DNA from: Candidatus Zixiibacteriota bacterium
Lineage (GTDB): Bacteria; Zixibacteria; MSB-5A5; UBA10806; 4484-95
Reading direction: 5' to 3'
NCBI GenBank assembly: GCA_024231855.1
Contig: JAAEQD010000106.1
Coordinates: forward strand, 124,001 to 188,000
Length of the DNA: 64,000 nucleotides
Positions 30,379 through 40,148 of the stretch are shown here, piece by piece (positions within the stretch are counted from its first letter, which is position 1; every line of letters begins with the position of its first letter). The notes beneath the pieces are model-generated. The model worked only from the letters and a program-made list of their open reading frames with translations. It was not told the origin of the DNA and did no database searches. The translations under genes and the position numbers were made by a program.

Positions 30379-32745
30379 TTACTCGCAGTTCGGCCAGCCT
30401 GATGGAGCATCATCGGGGAGATCATCCGGGAGCGGCCAGGCAGGAGGGTAATCGGGACACCAGGTCGGATGACCCATTCCCCGGAACATTCCAACCAGCT
30501 TGGTGACATCACTTCCAATTACCAGGCAATCGCCGTTGGCGTCGGCGGATGCCCAATAGCCATCTAATTCACAGGGGATACTTGTTGGCAGACCACGAAA
30601 ATAACCCACCATATAAGTCACATCGCTGCCGATACACATTGGCGGCCAAATCCCGACGTTCATATTGGCATCACCGGCAAGGTAAAGATACTCAGGCACC
30701 GGCATCATTTGCATATCCAGCCAGGTCGTATCATCGGGCGTAATTGATATGTCGGTTACAGTCGTATCAAAAAAGCCAGCGCGACTAAAATATACCTGAT
30801 AGACACCCTCCGGAATATCATCGATTTCATATGAACCATCAAAATAGGTGTCGTCAGATAAAAAGGGCGGGCCGCCCTGGACCTCTACAAGGGCGTTTAA
30901 TATCGGAGATAATAACGTGTCTGTTACGGTTCCGGCAAGAACACCATAGCCTAAAAGGATGATATCAAACGTAGTGGTATCACCGGCAATAATCTCAATA
31001 TCAGTAATATCCTCGTCAACGTACAATGGGTGGCTAAAGGAAATCCCATATATCCCGGGATCAATATAATTAAGTTCGTATTCTCCAAGAGCATCAGTGG
31101 TGTCGGTAAAATCCCAATACCCCTGTAAACTTACGATGATCCCTTCAATCACTTCAAGACTTGAATTAGTAACCGTCCCGATAACATGACCGGTATACTC
31201 CATCGTTATATTAACTTCGATAGTATCATTTGGCAATGCTTCGACATCCTCAACCAGATAGTCTACGTATTCAGAATGAGAAAACGAAATATTATAGATA
31301 CCGTTTATCAGCCAATCGACAAAGTACTCGCCCAGTGATCCAGTATTGGTGGATTCGCTTAAACTGTCGGTTGTTTGTATTAATGCCCCTTCAATAGGCA
31401 TGCTATCCGGATTTGAGACAACACCCCTGATATATGATGGCGCGTTCAGAACAATATCAACATAAGTAGTATCATCATTACCCATCCAGACCTCGTTTAA
31501 AATCGTATCGAAAAATGATTCGTGACCGACCGACAATTGATATATCCAGGGGATTTCCAGGTTATCGAAAAAGTAAACACCATCCTGCCCGGTGATAAAG
31601 TTCAACACCAAACTATCGATACTGACGGTAGCTTCCGGTATTGGGTTACCGAATAAATCCCGAACCACACCCGTTAAATCTCCACTGCCCGTAAGCCACT
31701 CGAAATAAATTGCCCCGATATCGGCGCGACTGCTATCGGGATCAAGCGGCGAATTAGGATCGCCGGCATCAATGCAGGGGGACGCGGGCAGTAAATTGAA
31801 ATTGGCATTAATCCAATCAACCAATAAAGGATCCTCATAGATGTTCAAACTGTCGTCGTCATTCACTAAACCATTTCCATGTAAACAATTATACGCGTTA
31901 ACAAATTCGCCACCCCAGAAACGCATACCTATTCGCTCATTAAAAGCGACTATGTTGTTAATTAAATTTAAAAAACCCTGTCTTTCCCTCAGGCCAACTT
32001 CCACCGCCAGGTAATTTGTTGAGTTGTTAATTATTGTATTATTGGTAACACGCGAGGTATCCTGATATTCCAGATATACTACCCCTTCTCCGGTATTATC
32101 GTAGATGAGGTTACGAATTGTGTGTGTGCAGCTATAGCGGGTATATATACCTCCGGCGGCATCGCCGATGTTTTCGTAAATAGTATTTGAATCTATAATT
32201 AACAAGCTCGCGTAGTACGCGTAAATTCCCCCGATATAATAGCCCGATCCCGCGTTGCTTACATTAGATCTAATGATATTATTTCTTACCACTATCGGAT
32301 TCGAGCAATAATTTACGGTTAAGGCGCCTCCTCCAGAGGGTACGGAATCATCTTTAGTATTGTATTCGATAATATTGTTTTCGATTTTTGCCGATCCGCT
32401 ATCGCAGAATATCGCGGTAGCCGTCGCGTTTCTGATCGTAAAACCTTTTAGCGCAGAGGTCGAATCCTCGCCGCTGTTGAATGTCACCAGTGGGGTAAAT
32501 TCGATATCCTTTTCGAGAACCGTCGATTCGGCCCCGTTCTCGCCAATTACAATGATAGCCTTGCCGAGAAAATTAATATGCTCCCGATACACCCCATCGG
32601 CAACCAGAACCGTATCGCCATTAATCGCGGCCTCGATACCGGCCTGAATCGTGGGCTGATCAGCCGGGACATTGATAACGGCGGCGCTCGCCAGCGAACC
32701 GGCAATTATAACCAGGTTTACGAGAATTATAGTTAACTTGCTCAT
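30379..32745 (-). CDS. Secreted right-handed beta-helix / CarboxypepD-reg / dockerin-like protein (paralog B)
   Basis: Same architecture as 27998-30358; 20-bp gap to paralog A suggests co-transcription. Confidence 0.85.
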   Translation of the reverse strand: MSKLTIILVNLVIIAGSLASAAVINVPADQPTIQAGIEAAINGDTVLVADGVYREHINFLGKAIIVIGENGAESTVLEKDIEFTPLVTFNSGEDSTSALKGFTIRNATATAIFCDSGSAKIENNIIEYNTKDDSVPSGGGALTVNYCSNPIVVRNNIIRSNVSNAGSGYYIGGIYAYYASLLIIDSNTIYENIGDAAGGIYTRYSCTHTIRNLIYDNTGEGVVYLEYQDTSRVTNNTIINNSTNYLAVEVGLRERQGFLNLINNIVAFNERIGMRFWGGEFVNAYNCLHGNGLVNDDDSLNIYEDPLLVDWINANFNLLPASPCIDAGDPNSPLDPDSSRADIGAIYFEWLTGSGDLTGVVRDLFGNPIPEATVSIDSLVLNFITGQDGVYFFDNLEIPWIYQLSVGHESFFDTILNEVWMGNDDTTYVDIVLNAPSYIRGVVSNPDSMPIEGALIQTTDSLSESTNTGSLGEYFVDWLINGIYNISFSHSEYVDYLVEDVEALPNDTIEVNITMEYTGHVIGTVTNSSLEVIEGIIVSLQGYWDFTDTTDALGEYELNYIDPGIYGISFSHPLYVDEDITDIEIIAGDTTTFDIILLGYGVLAGTVTDTLLSPILNALVEVQGGPPFLSDDTYFDGSYEIDDIPEGVYQVYFSRAGFFDTTVTDISITPDDTTWLDMQMMPVPEYLYLAGDANMNVGIWPPMCIGSDVTYMVGYFRGLPTSIPCELDGYWASADANGDCLVIGSDVTKLVGMFRGMGHPTWCPDYPPAWPLPDDLPDDAPSGWPNCE

Positions 32746-32801
32746 GGCATTCTCCTTACAACCAATAAATTGTAGAGGATTATCAGATTGTATACAGTAC
32801 T

Positions 32802-32830
32802 AAAATAGGATATATATTGTAACTTGTCAA
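32802..32830 (-). promoter_or_regulatory. Sigma-70-like promoter of paralogs B/A
   Basis: Minus strand TTGACA-17 nt-TATTTT; same arrangement upstream of paralog C. Confidence 0.55.
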
Positions 32831-33010
32831 TGATATTCGGGACAACTGGCATTATCTCTCCATTAGCCTGGTCGAAATTATTATCCGGTGAAAAAGTCGG
32901 GCGAAAGCAATTTTTTTTAATCTTGCGGGATTATTATTACGTAATAAATGTATAATATACGGCGGCGGCAGCCGCAATAAACGATAATCCTTATCGGGCT
33001 GTAGGAATAA

Positions 33011-33574
33011 ATGAGTTCTAATTTGTTAACACCAGATTTTCTCCGGAAAATACAAAACGGCGATATTGAGGCATTCGAGACGCTTTTCCGTGCATATTTT
33101 CAGCGTCTGGTAAACTTCGCCTATCGATTCTTAAGGGATATTCCGACCTCGGAAAATATGGTGCAGGATATATTCGCCGATATCTGGCGCAAGAGATCCC
33201 GGGTAAATCCCGATCTGGATTTCAAGATTTATTTATATACGGCCGCTAAAAATAGAGCTCTGAAACAGCTAAAGAGACAGAATATCGAGAACGATCTACG
33301 ACTGGAATTGAACCATAGCTCGAACCGCCCAAATACTCCATTTGATGATTTGAATGACAGCGAAATTAGCGAAGCTATCAGCCGGGGGATTGAAAACCTG
33401 CCGGATAAATGCCGCCTGATATTCGCCATGAACCGGTTCGATGGTCTTACTTATAAAGAAATCGCAAGCGCTCTTGGTATTTCGATTAAAACTGTCGAAA
33501 CTCAGATGGGGCGCGCCCTTAAAAACCTTCGCAAAAGACTGATGCATCTTCTCGTGTCCGCGCTAATTCGTTGA
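33011..33574 (+). CDS. ECF-type RNA polymerase sigma factor (FecI-like)
   Basis: Region 2 SENMVQDIFADIWRKR; region 4 LTYKEIASALGISIKTVETQMGRALKNLRKRL. Confidence 0.92.
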   Translation: MSSNLLTPDFLRKIQNGDIEAFETLFRAYFQRLVNFAYRFLRDIPTSENMVQDIFADIWRKRSRVNPDLDFKIYLYTAAKNRALKQLKRQNIENDLRLELNHSSNRPNTPFDDLNDSEISEAISRGIENLPDKCRLIFAMNRFDGLTYKEIASALGISIKTVETQMGRALKNLRKRLMHLLVSALIR

Positions 33575-33663
33575 TCAATAACATAAATATTTATCATGCC
33601 CGGCTTAGAATATTGTCAGGGTATTTACGATCCCGGGGGTATTTAGTTTAGAATGGAGCGATT

Positions 33664-34704
33664 ATGGACCTGGAGAAGAATACAGATCAACAGTTTCTAG
33701 CCCGATATCTGTCGGGTGAATGCCCCGAGGAGAAGCCGAGAATAGAAAAATGGCTCGAATCCGATCCCGGTAACCAGCGCCTTTATCTAATCATGAAATC
33801 GGCCTGGGAGATGGGCGAATCTCAACCGTCGCCTTCGGATTTGGATATAATGTGGCGGGAATTCGAAAAAAAATCGGCTATCCGCGTAGAAAATCATAAA
33901 GAGAATACCGATCCCCCTATAACCTATAATCGATTTTTCGTAAATCGCGTGACGAGATCACCTTTATTACGAATCGCAGCTGTACTACTTCTTGTTGTTG
34001 GGATTTCGTTAATAACCGCGCGTGTAGCGAGTATTTTCCCATTTGGCGATCAATTACAATACGTAAATGTAACCGTGGAAAACGGTACACATCTGGAACT
34101 TACCTTATCTGACGGCACGGCTGTTGTATTGGATGCCGGTAGCACTTTCAGGTATCCGGAGGAATTCGGAGATTTAAATCGGATAGTGTTTCTTAACGGC
34201 GAGGCTTATTTTGACGTGGCCCATGATAGCGGCAGGCCGTTTGTCGTGCAGTCACATACCGCGAAAATCAGTGTGGTGGGGACGAAATTCAATATAAGGG
34301 GATGGGGATTGGCCGAGGATGTCAGGGTGGTAGTCGCCGAAGGTACGGTGTCACTTCAGCCCGTTGATTATAACAGCGGTGATTCGGTGGTGATATCCAA
34401 AGGACAAATGAGTGTACTCAAGCCCAACGAATCACCATCATCCCCCCGGCCGGTAGATGTATCGAAACACCTGGGTTGGATGCGTAACGATATTATATTC
34501 GATGATGCTCCTATATACGAGGTACTCGATCAGATCGAGCGCTGGTATAATGTAAAAATAAGTCTTTCCGATCCCTCGATAAGATCGGAACGTATCTCCG
34601 TGAATATTAAAAAGAAATCGTTAACGGATGTTTTGGATTTACTATCGGCTCTAACCGGGTTGCCGTATGAATACCAGGGACGTGAGGTTAAGTTTTACAG
34701 ATAA
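33664..34704 (+). CDS. FecR-family anti-sigma factor
   Basis: Single TM; LSDGTAVVLDAGSTFRYPEEF, LNGEAYFDVAHDSGRPFVVQ; C-terminal DUF4974/STN-like region. Confidence 0.93.
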   Translation: MDLEKNTDQQFLARYLSGECPEEKPRIEKWLESDPGNQRLYLIMKSAWEMGESQPSPSDLDIMWREFEKKSAIRVENHKENTDPPITYNRFFVNRVTRSPLLRIAAVLLLVVGISLITARVASIFPFGDQLQYVNVTVENGTHLELTLSDGTAVVLDAGSTFRYPEEFGDLNRIVFLNGEAYFDVAHDSGRPFVVQSHTAKISVVGTKFNIRGWGLAEDVRVVVAEGTVSLQPVDYNSGDSVVISKGQMSVLKPNESPSSPRPVDVSKHLGWMRNDIIFDDAPIYEVLDQIERWYNVKISLSDPSIRSERISVNIKKKSLTDVLDLLSALTGLPYEYQGREVKFYR

Positions 34705-34736
34705 TATAACCGAACCGCAAAGAGGATAAGTAATAA

Positions 34737-37418
34737 ATGACCAGGATAATGATTTTCAAATGCATGAAAAGCGCGTTGTTGATATTAGTAACGTTTATCG
34801 CGTTCACGGGATTGATAAGCAATTTATATGGTTTTGATAATCCGTACATCGGGGAGAAAATACCCCGATCCCTGCACAGTATAATCAGCCTCGATTTAAA
34901 CGAAGTGACCTTAGAACAAGCCCTGAAGGAGATCTCGGAAAAGGGCGGATTTGAGCTGAATTACAACAGAAACCGTATCCCGCTGGATAACAGGGTTACA
35001 GTAGTTACCAGTGAAACCAAAGCGATAGAAGCGTTGGCGGTGGTGCTGGATCAGTCCGATGCCGGACTTCATTTTACCGAAGAGGGCCAGATAGTGGTGG
35101 TGCCGTCCTCGGTGAAAGATAATAAAGGTTCGATAACCGGTAAAATCAGCGATGCCGAAAACGAGGAAGCCTTGCTTGGCGCGTCAATTGAACTTCTGGG
35201 CTATCGTCGGGGAGCTGTTTCGGATATACAGGGGACATTTATAATTCCGGATGTTAATCCCGGCGCTTATAATTTGAAAATAAGATGTATCGGATATGAA
35301 ACGAAAATACTGGAAAATGTACAGATCGGTGACTCGGAGACCGCTAATTTGGATGTACCGCTCGTTAGACAGCCGATTCAGCTAAAGGAAATTGTAGTCA
35401 CGCCCGGGACTTTCGCGATAATGGAATCAGAGACATCGGTTAGGCAGTCGCTTACGCGAGAAGATATCGAAACAGTGTCACAGCTTGGTGAGGATATTTA
35501 CCGGGCGGTTAACCGTCTGCCGGGAATCGCCTCCAACGATTACTCTTCCCAGTTGAGAATCCGGGGCGGCGAACACAATGAAATACTGGTTTTACTGGAT
35601 GGCATGGAGCTGTATGAACCTTTCCATGTTAAGGATGTCAATGATGGTCTCATTAGTATAATCGATGCCGAGGCGGTGGAGGGTATCGATCTGATGACGG
35701 GTGGATTCACCGCCGATTACGGCAATCGGCTTAGCGGCGTTTTCAATATAAAAACAAAAAAACCTAATCAAAAAATAAAGTCTTACAGCCTGGGCGCAAG
35801 CTTGATGAACCTGCGTTTCATGACCGAGGGGACTTTTAAGGATAATAAGGGCAACTGGTTTCTTTCCGCCAGACGCGGATATCTCGATATAGTGCTTAAA
35901 TTGATGGGTGAAGACGAAGCGCCCAGCCCCAAATACTACGATATATTGGGCAAAATCGAACGCCAGCTCAACTCAAGGCAAACATTGTCATTGAGCGTAC
36001 TTCACGCTGATGATGAAATGAGTGAAAGCGACGAGAGGGGTTTATATAATTTCGCCTCTAGCTATGGTAATTCGTATGCCTGGCTGACACTTAAATCGCT
36101 TATTAGTACTCGCCTTTATGTCCATTCCATATTCTCTGTCGGTCAAATAATAAAAAACAAGGACGGATTCGACAGGTTCTCCGTCGAGCGTTTTCCCTCG
36201 AAATTTGAAATGAGCGAGAAGCGTAAGTTCGATATGGCCGGTATCAAGCAGGACTGGCAATACGAGCTTACCGACAACATCTATTTGAAATGGGGCGCGG
36301 AATATAAGTCATTTTCATCGGAGTGCGGGTATGATAGCTACCAGGCTCTTTCGGAATATGACCAATCGGGATTTAACATCTATGATTCGATCTCGACTCA
36401 TATCACCGCGGACGTTGACGGTTACGCCGTCAGCGGATATCTTTCGAATCGATTTAAAATATTGGACCCGGTCGCTATCGAACTGGGGATTCGTTATGAT
36501 AAATCATCTTATTCAAAAGATGAGGACGTGAGTCCGCGGGCAAATGGAATGTTCAAGCTCGGACCTAAAACGTTTTTACGATGGGGCTGGGGTAAATTCT
36601 ACCAACCTCAAGCGATTCACGAACTGGACGCCGTTGATGGCGTGGCCACATATGGCCGATCCGAACTATCGGAACATTGGACTGCCGGATTCGAACATAC
36701 ATTGCCCAAAGGCATTCAATTGAGAGTCGAAGCGTACCATAAAGAGTATTCCCGATTACGGCCAAGTTACCGGAACTGGGAAAAGGGTATAGAATTGGTT
36801 CCGGAAGTCGAATATGAGCGGATAGAGGTTGTTCTCGACTCGAGAATCGCCAAGGGACTTGAAATTTTTGCCAAGAAAGATGTGGGCGGTAAATTCTCGT
36901 TTTCGGCAAGCTACGCTTTAGCTTACGCCGATGAAGAAATCGATCATATAAATTTCCGCGAAGGTACCACTCCGATTCCCTATAATAGATCAACGCCATC
37001 TCCCAACGATCAGCGTCACACGATCGGCTGGGATATGAATTACCGGCCCGGTGATGACTGGACGCTAAACGTTTCCTGGTCGTATCATTCGGGCTGGCCA
37101 TACACCGGATATATCGCCCGGCACGTGGATGATACCACCGGAAATTATTACACTATTGAAAACACCCGGTATAACGCCTTAAATTTCCCCGCTTATCACA
37201 AACTCAACCTGAGAGCGACGAAGCGATTCAATACCAAGAAGGGTCAATACAAGCTGTTTCTAGAACTGATCAATCTATACAATCACGATAACATTTATAA
37301 TTATAACCTGGAGAGCTTTACAGTTGACCGTAATGGTGTTCCCCACTTGGGCTACGAGGAAGAGCACTGGTTCCATCTGCTGCCATCGATAGGCCTAAGC
37401 TGGAACGGGAATTTTTAG
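34737..37418 (+). CDS. TonB-dependent receptor with N-terminal STN and CarboxypepD-reg domains
   Basis: STN-like LDLNEVTLEQALKEISEKGGFELNYN; ITGKISDAENEEALLGASIELLG; plug SSQLRIRGGEHNEILVLLDGMELYEP; C-terminal barrel ending NF. Confidence 0.92.
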   Translation: MTRIMIFKCMKSALLILVTFIAFTGLISNLYGFDNPYIGEKIPRSLHSIISLDLNEVTLEQALKEISEKGGFELNYNRNRIPLDNRVTVVTSETKAIEALAVVLDQSDAGLHFTEEGQIVVVPSSVKDNKGSITGKISDAENEEALLGASIELLGYRRGAVSDIQGTFIIPDVNPGAYNLKIRCIGYETKILENVQIGDSETANLDVPLVRQPIQLKEIVVTPGTFAIMESETSVRQSLTREDIETVSQLGEDIYRAVNRLPGIASNDYSSQLRIRGGEHNEILVLLDGMELYEPFHVKDVNDGLISIIDAEAVEGIDLMTGGFTADYGNRLSGVFNIKTKKPNQKIKSYSLGASLMNLRFMTEGTFKDNKGNWFLSARRGYLDIVLKLMGEDEAPSPKYYDILGKIERQLNSRQTLSLSVLHADDEMSESDERGLYNFASSYGNSYAWLTLKSLISTRLYVHSIFSVGQIIKNKDGFDRFSVERFPSKFEMSEKRKFDMAGIKQDWQYELTDNIYLKWGAEYKSFSSECGYDSYQALSEYDQSGFNIYDSISTHITADVDGYAVSGYLSNRFKILDPVAIELGIRYDKSSYSKDEDVSPRANGMFKLGPKTFLRWGWGKFYQPQAIHELDAVDGVATYGRSELSEHWTAGFEHTLPKGIQLRVEAYHKEYSRLRPSYRNWEKGIELVPEVEYERIEVVLDSRIAKGLEIFAKKDVGGKFSFSASYALAYADEEIDHINFREGTTPIPYNRSTPSPNDQRHTIGWDMNYRPGDDWTLNVSWSYHSGWPYTGYIARHVDDTTGNYYTIENTRYNALNFPAYHKLNLRATKRFNTKKGQYKLFLELINLYNHDNIYNYNLESFTVDRNGVPHLGYEEEHWFHLLPSIGLSWNGNF

Positions 37419-37452
37419 TGGGGTGCTATAACTCGCCATTAATTCAATATTG

Positions 37453-39801
37453 CTATTCACACCCCGGCCAGCCATCCGGGGCTTCGGCCGGCAGATCATC
37501 CGGAGTCGACCAGGTCGTTGGGTAATCCTGGCACCAAAGCATAGAGCCCATTCCCCGGAAATAACCAACAAGTTTGGTCACATCACTACCGATAACCAGA
37601 CAGTCGCCGTTAGCATCAGCCGAGCACCAGAAGCCATCAAACTCACAGCGTTGGCTTGAGGGCATACCTCGCATAAAGCTAACAAGATAAGTAACATCGC
37701 CGCCAATAACCATCGGCGGCCAGGCGCCGTTGTACATGTTGACATCGCCGGGCAGGTATTGATAAGCTTGCCCCATAATAACATTGAGTTCGGTGGTGTC
37801 GCTTTCTGTAATTACTACGCCGCTTACCGTCGTATCGATATGGTTATCGCTGGAAAAAGAGACTTCATATGTGTGTGGTATGATATCCGCTATCTCATAC
37901 TCACCATCGATATTTGTATAAGTCGATACAGGGTCCGGAGTACTTTCAATAGTTACCATCACGTTTTCGATTGGGGCTAATAATGTATCAGTGACAACTC
38001 CATTTATTGTACCCGAGCCGTACATGAAAATATCAATCTCGGTATAATATTCGGGAATGACCTCAACGGCCGCCATCTCATCAACATATAACGGATGACT
38101 GAAATTGGCTATGTAAAGGCCCGAATTGAGGCTATCGATATAATATTCACCCAATTCATCGGTTGTGTCCGCTATGTCCGGATAGTCAGTCAGGCTAACT
38201 ACAACGTCGCTAATCGGCTCATGGCTGGAAGTGGCAACCGTTCCACCAAAAGAGCCGGTGAGAGCCATGACTATATCAAGTTCCGTGGTGTCGTTAGGTA
38301 AAGCTACAACATCATATTCAATATGGGAGGAATAATTCTGATGAGCAAATAATATACTATAAGTGCCATTAATTATCCAGTCGACAAAATACTCGCCCGA
38401 AGAGTTGGTTGTGTCGGTATCATCCCAATATCCATAAACATGCATCATAGCGCCTTCAATCGGTTCGTAAGCCGTATTGGTCACAATGCCCCTTACATAT
38501 GACGGCGCGTTGAGTACGATATCGACGTATGTCGTATCATCATTCATCACCATCGCATCGGTTAATACGGTATCGAAAAAAGAATCATGGCTGACCGAAA
38601 TATCATATTGCCAGGGAGCCTCAAGATCATCGAGAAAGTAAACGCCGTCAAGATCAGTGGTATCACTTATACCCAAGCTGTCGATACTAACAACAGCCCC
38701 GGAGATCGGATTTTGATTGATGTCAGTTATTTCACCGGCTAAAACTCCATAGCCCAAAAGCTGCATAAAAAAGAGCGCCCCCATATCGGCCCGGGTACCG
38801 TCAGGATCAGATGGAAAGTTGGGATCACCGGTATCGATACAGGTCGAGCCGAAGGTTAAGTTATAATTATCGTTAACCTGATCGATAAATAGCGGATCAT
38901 CATAGACATTACCTTCCTCAGGCGTAACGCCCACTATGTCGCCATCGGTATTACCATGAGCGCAATTATAAGCGACATGAACATTAGTAGCGTCCCTGGC
39001 GAATATCCCGATTTTATTATTAAACGCGACGATGTTGTTTTTAACTTTGATATAACCTGTACCCCACTGCAGAAAGATACTCCCGGCCTGGCCGGCAGTA
39101 GAATTAGTATTGTCGACAATGGTGTTGTTGTAAATTGTAGAATAGTCCAGGGCATTGGTATATGTAATAGCGCATCCCCAGGAGGCTGTATTTCCGTATA
39201 TGATGTTGAAACTGGATTGCGTGCAGCACTCGAGAGTATAGATGCCTCGACCACTATTTAAGTAGATTTTGTTAGATTCAATTATCAATAATTCCGCATA
39301 CAGCGCGTGAACACCGCCGGCGACACCATCATTGTACCTCATTATGTTATTTCTTATGATAATAGGAGCAGTGGAATTATTAGCTGAAATCGCCCCATCA
39401 TACGGCCCAACGATGTTGTATTCGAGTATATTATTTTCGATTTTTGCCGAGCCGCTGTCGCACTTTATCGCTGCCGTTGTGGCATTTCGCAATGTGAACC
39501 CGCTTATCACCGACATTGAATCCTCACCGTTTTCGAAAGTTACTAACGGGGTAGATTCAGTTTGTTTTTCGATAATTGTCGTTTGGGCGCCGGATTCACT
39601 TATGACAACAATTGCCTTACCAAGAAAATCCAGATGCTCCGGGTAAATACCATCGGCAACCAACACAGTATCGCCATTAACCGCGGCATCGATGCCAGCC
39701 TGGATGGTGGAAAAATGATAGGGTATATTTATTGTGGCGGCCCCGGCCGTTAAACCAGCAATCATAACCAGGCCAACGATAATTATAGCTATTTTTACCA
39801 T
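37453..39801 (-). CDS. Secreted right-handed beta-helix / CarboxypepD-reg / dockerin-like protein (paralog C)
   Basis: Same architecture as paralogs A/B. Signal-peptide start MVKIAIIIVGL chosen over the MPAF start at 39831. Confidence 0.85.
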   Translation of the reverse strand: MVKIAIIIVGLVMIAGLTAGAATINIPYHFSTIQAGIDAAVNGDTVLVADGIYPEHLDFLGKAIVVISESGAQTTIIEKQTESTPLVTFENGEDSMSVISGFTLRNATTAAIKCDSGSAKIENNILEYNIVGPYDGAISANNSTAPIIIRNNIMRYNDGVAGGVHALYAELLIIESNKIYLNSGRGIYTLECCTQSSFNIIYGNTASWGCAITYTNALDYSTIYNNTIVDNTNSTAGQAGSIFLQWGTGYIKVKNNIVAFNNKIGIFARDATNVHVAYNCAHGNTDGDIVGVTPEEGNVYDDPLFIDQVNDNYNLTFGSTCIDTGDPNFPSDPDGTRADMGALFFMQLLGYGVLAGEITDINQNPISGAVVSIDSLGISDTTDLDGVYFLDDLEAPWQYDISVSHDSFFDTVLTDAMVMNDDTTYVDIVLNAPSYVRGIVTNTAYEPIEGAMMHVYGYWDDTDTTNSSGEYFVDWIINGTYSILFAHQNYSSHIEYDVVALPNDTTELDIVMALTGSFGGTVATSSHEPISDVVVSLTDYPDIADTTDELGEYYIDSLNSGLYIANFSHPLYVDEMAAVEVIPEYYTEIDIFMYGSGTINGVVTDTLLAPIENVMVTIESTPDPVSTYTNIDGEYEIADIIPHTYEVSFSSDNHIDTTVSGVVITESDTTELNVIMGQAYQYLPGDVNMYNGAWPPMVIGGDVTYLVSFMRGMPSSQRCEFDGFWCSADANGDCLVIGSDVTKLVGYFRGMGSMLWCQDYPTTWSTPDDLPAEAPDGWPGCE

Positions 39802-39855
39802 AACATACTCCCTAGAAATAAAGGCTGGCAAAGAGCGATATGATCATACAGGCTT

Positions 39856-39884
39856 AAAATAGAATATATTATGAAGCCTGTCAA
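39856..39884 (-). promoter_or_regulatory. Sigma-70-like promoter of paralog C, within an ACAGGCTT...AAGCCTGT inverted repeat
   Basis: Minus strand TTGACA-17 nt-TATTTT; homologous to the paralog B promoter. Confidence 0.55.
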
Positions 39885-39920
39885 TATATTTCAGACAATT
39901 GGTATCATGTTTCCATTAAA

Positions 39921-40088
39921 TATCATCTCCTGGAGCTGATCAATCTCTACGACCACGACAACGTATACAACTACGACCTGCAAAATGTCTATGTCGACCG
40001 CCAGGGGAACCTCCATATGGATTACGAGGAAGAGCACTGGTTCCATCTACTGCCCTCGATAGGCATAAGCTGGAGCGGTGGGTTTTAA
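39921..40088 (+). pseudogene. 3'-terminal remnant of a second TonB-dependent receptor gene
   Basis: Translates LLELINLYDHDNVYNYDLQNVYVDRQGNLHMDYEEEHWFHLLPSIGISWSGGF*, matching the 34737-37418 C-terminus (LELINLYNHDNIYNYNLESFTVDRNGVPHLGYEEEHWFHLLPSIGLSWNGNF). Confidence 0.92.
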
Positions 40089-40148
40089 GGGGGGGCTTAG
40101 GGGGGAAGGTTCAAACCCAAAGCCAACGTTTTAAAGAATACAAGTAGC

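Noticed and set aside
39848-39881. ACAGGCTT...AAGCCTGT inverted repeat as a dedicated regulator operator
   Set aside because: The arms overlap the TTGACA/TATTTT promoter and are not conserved in the homologous paralog B upstream region.
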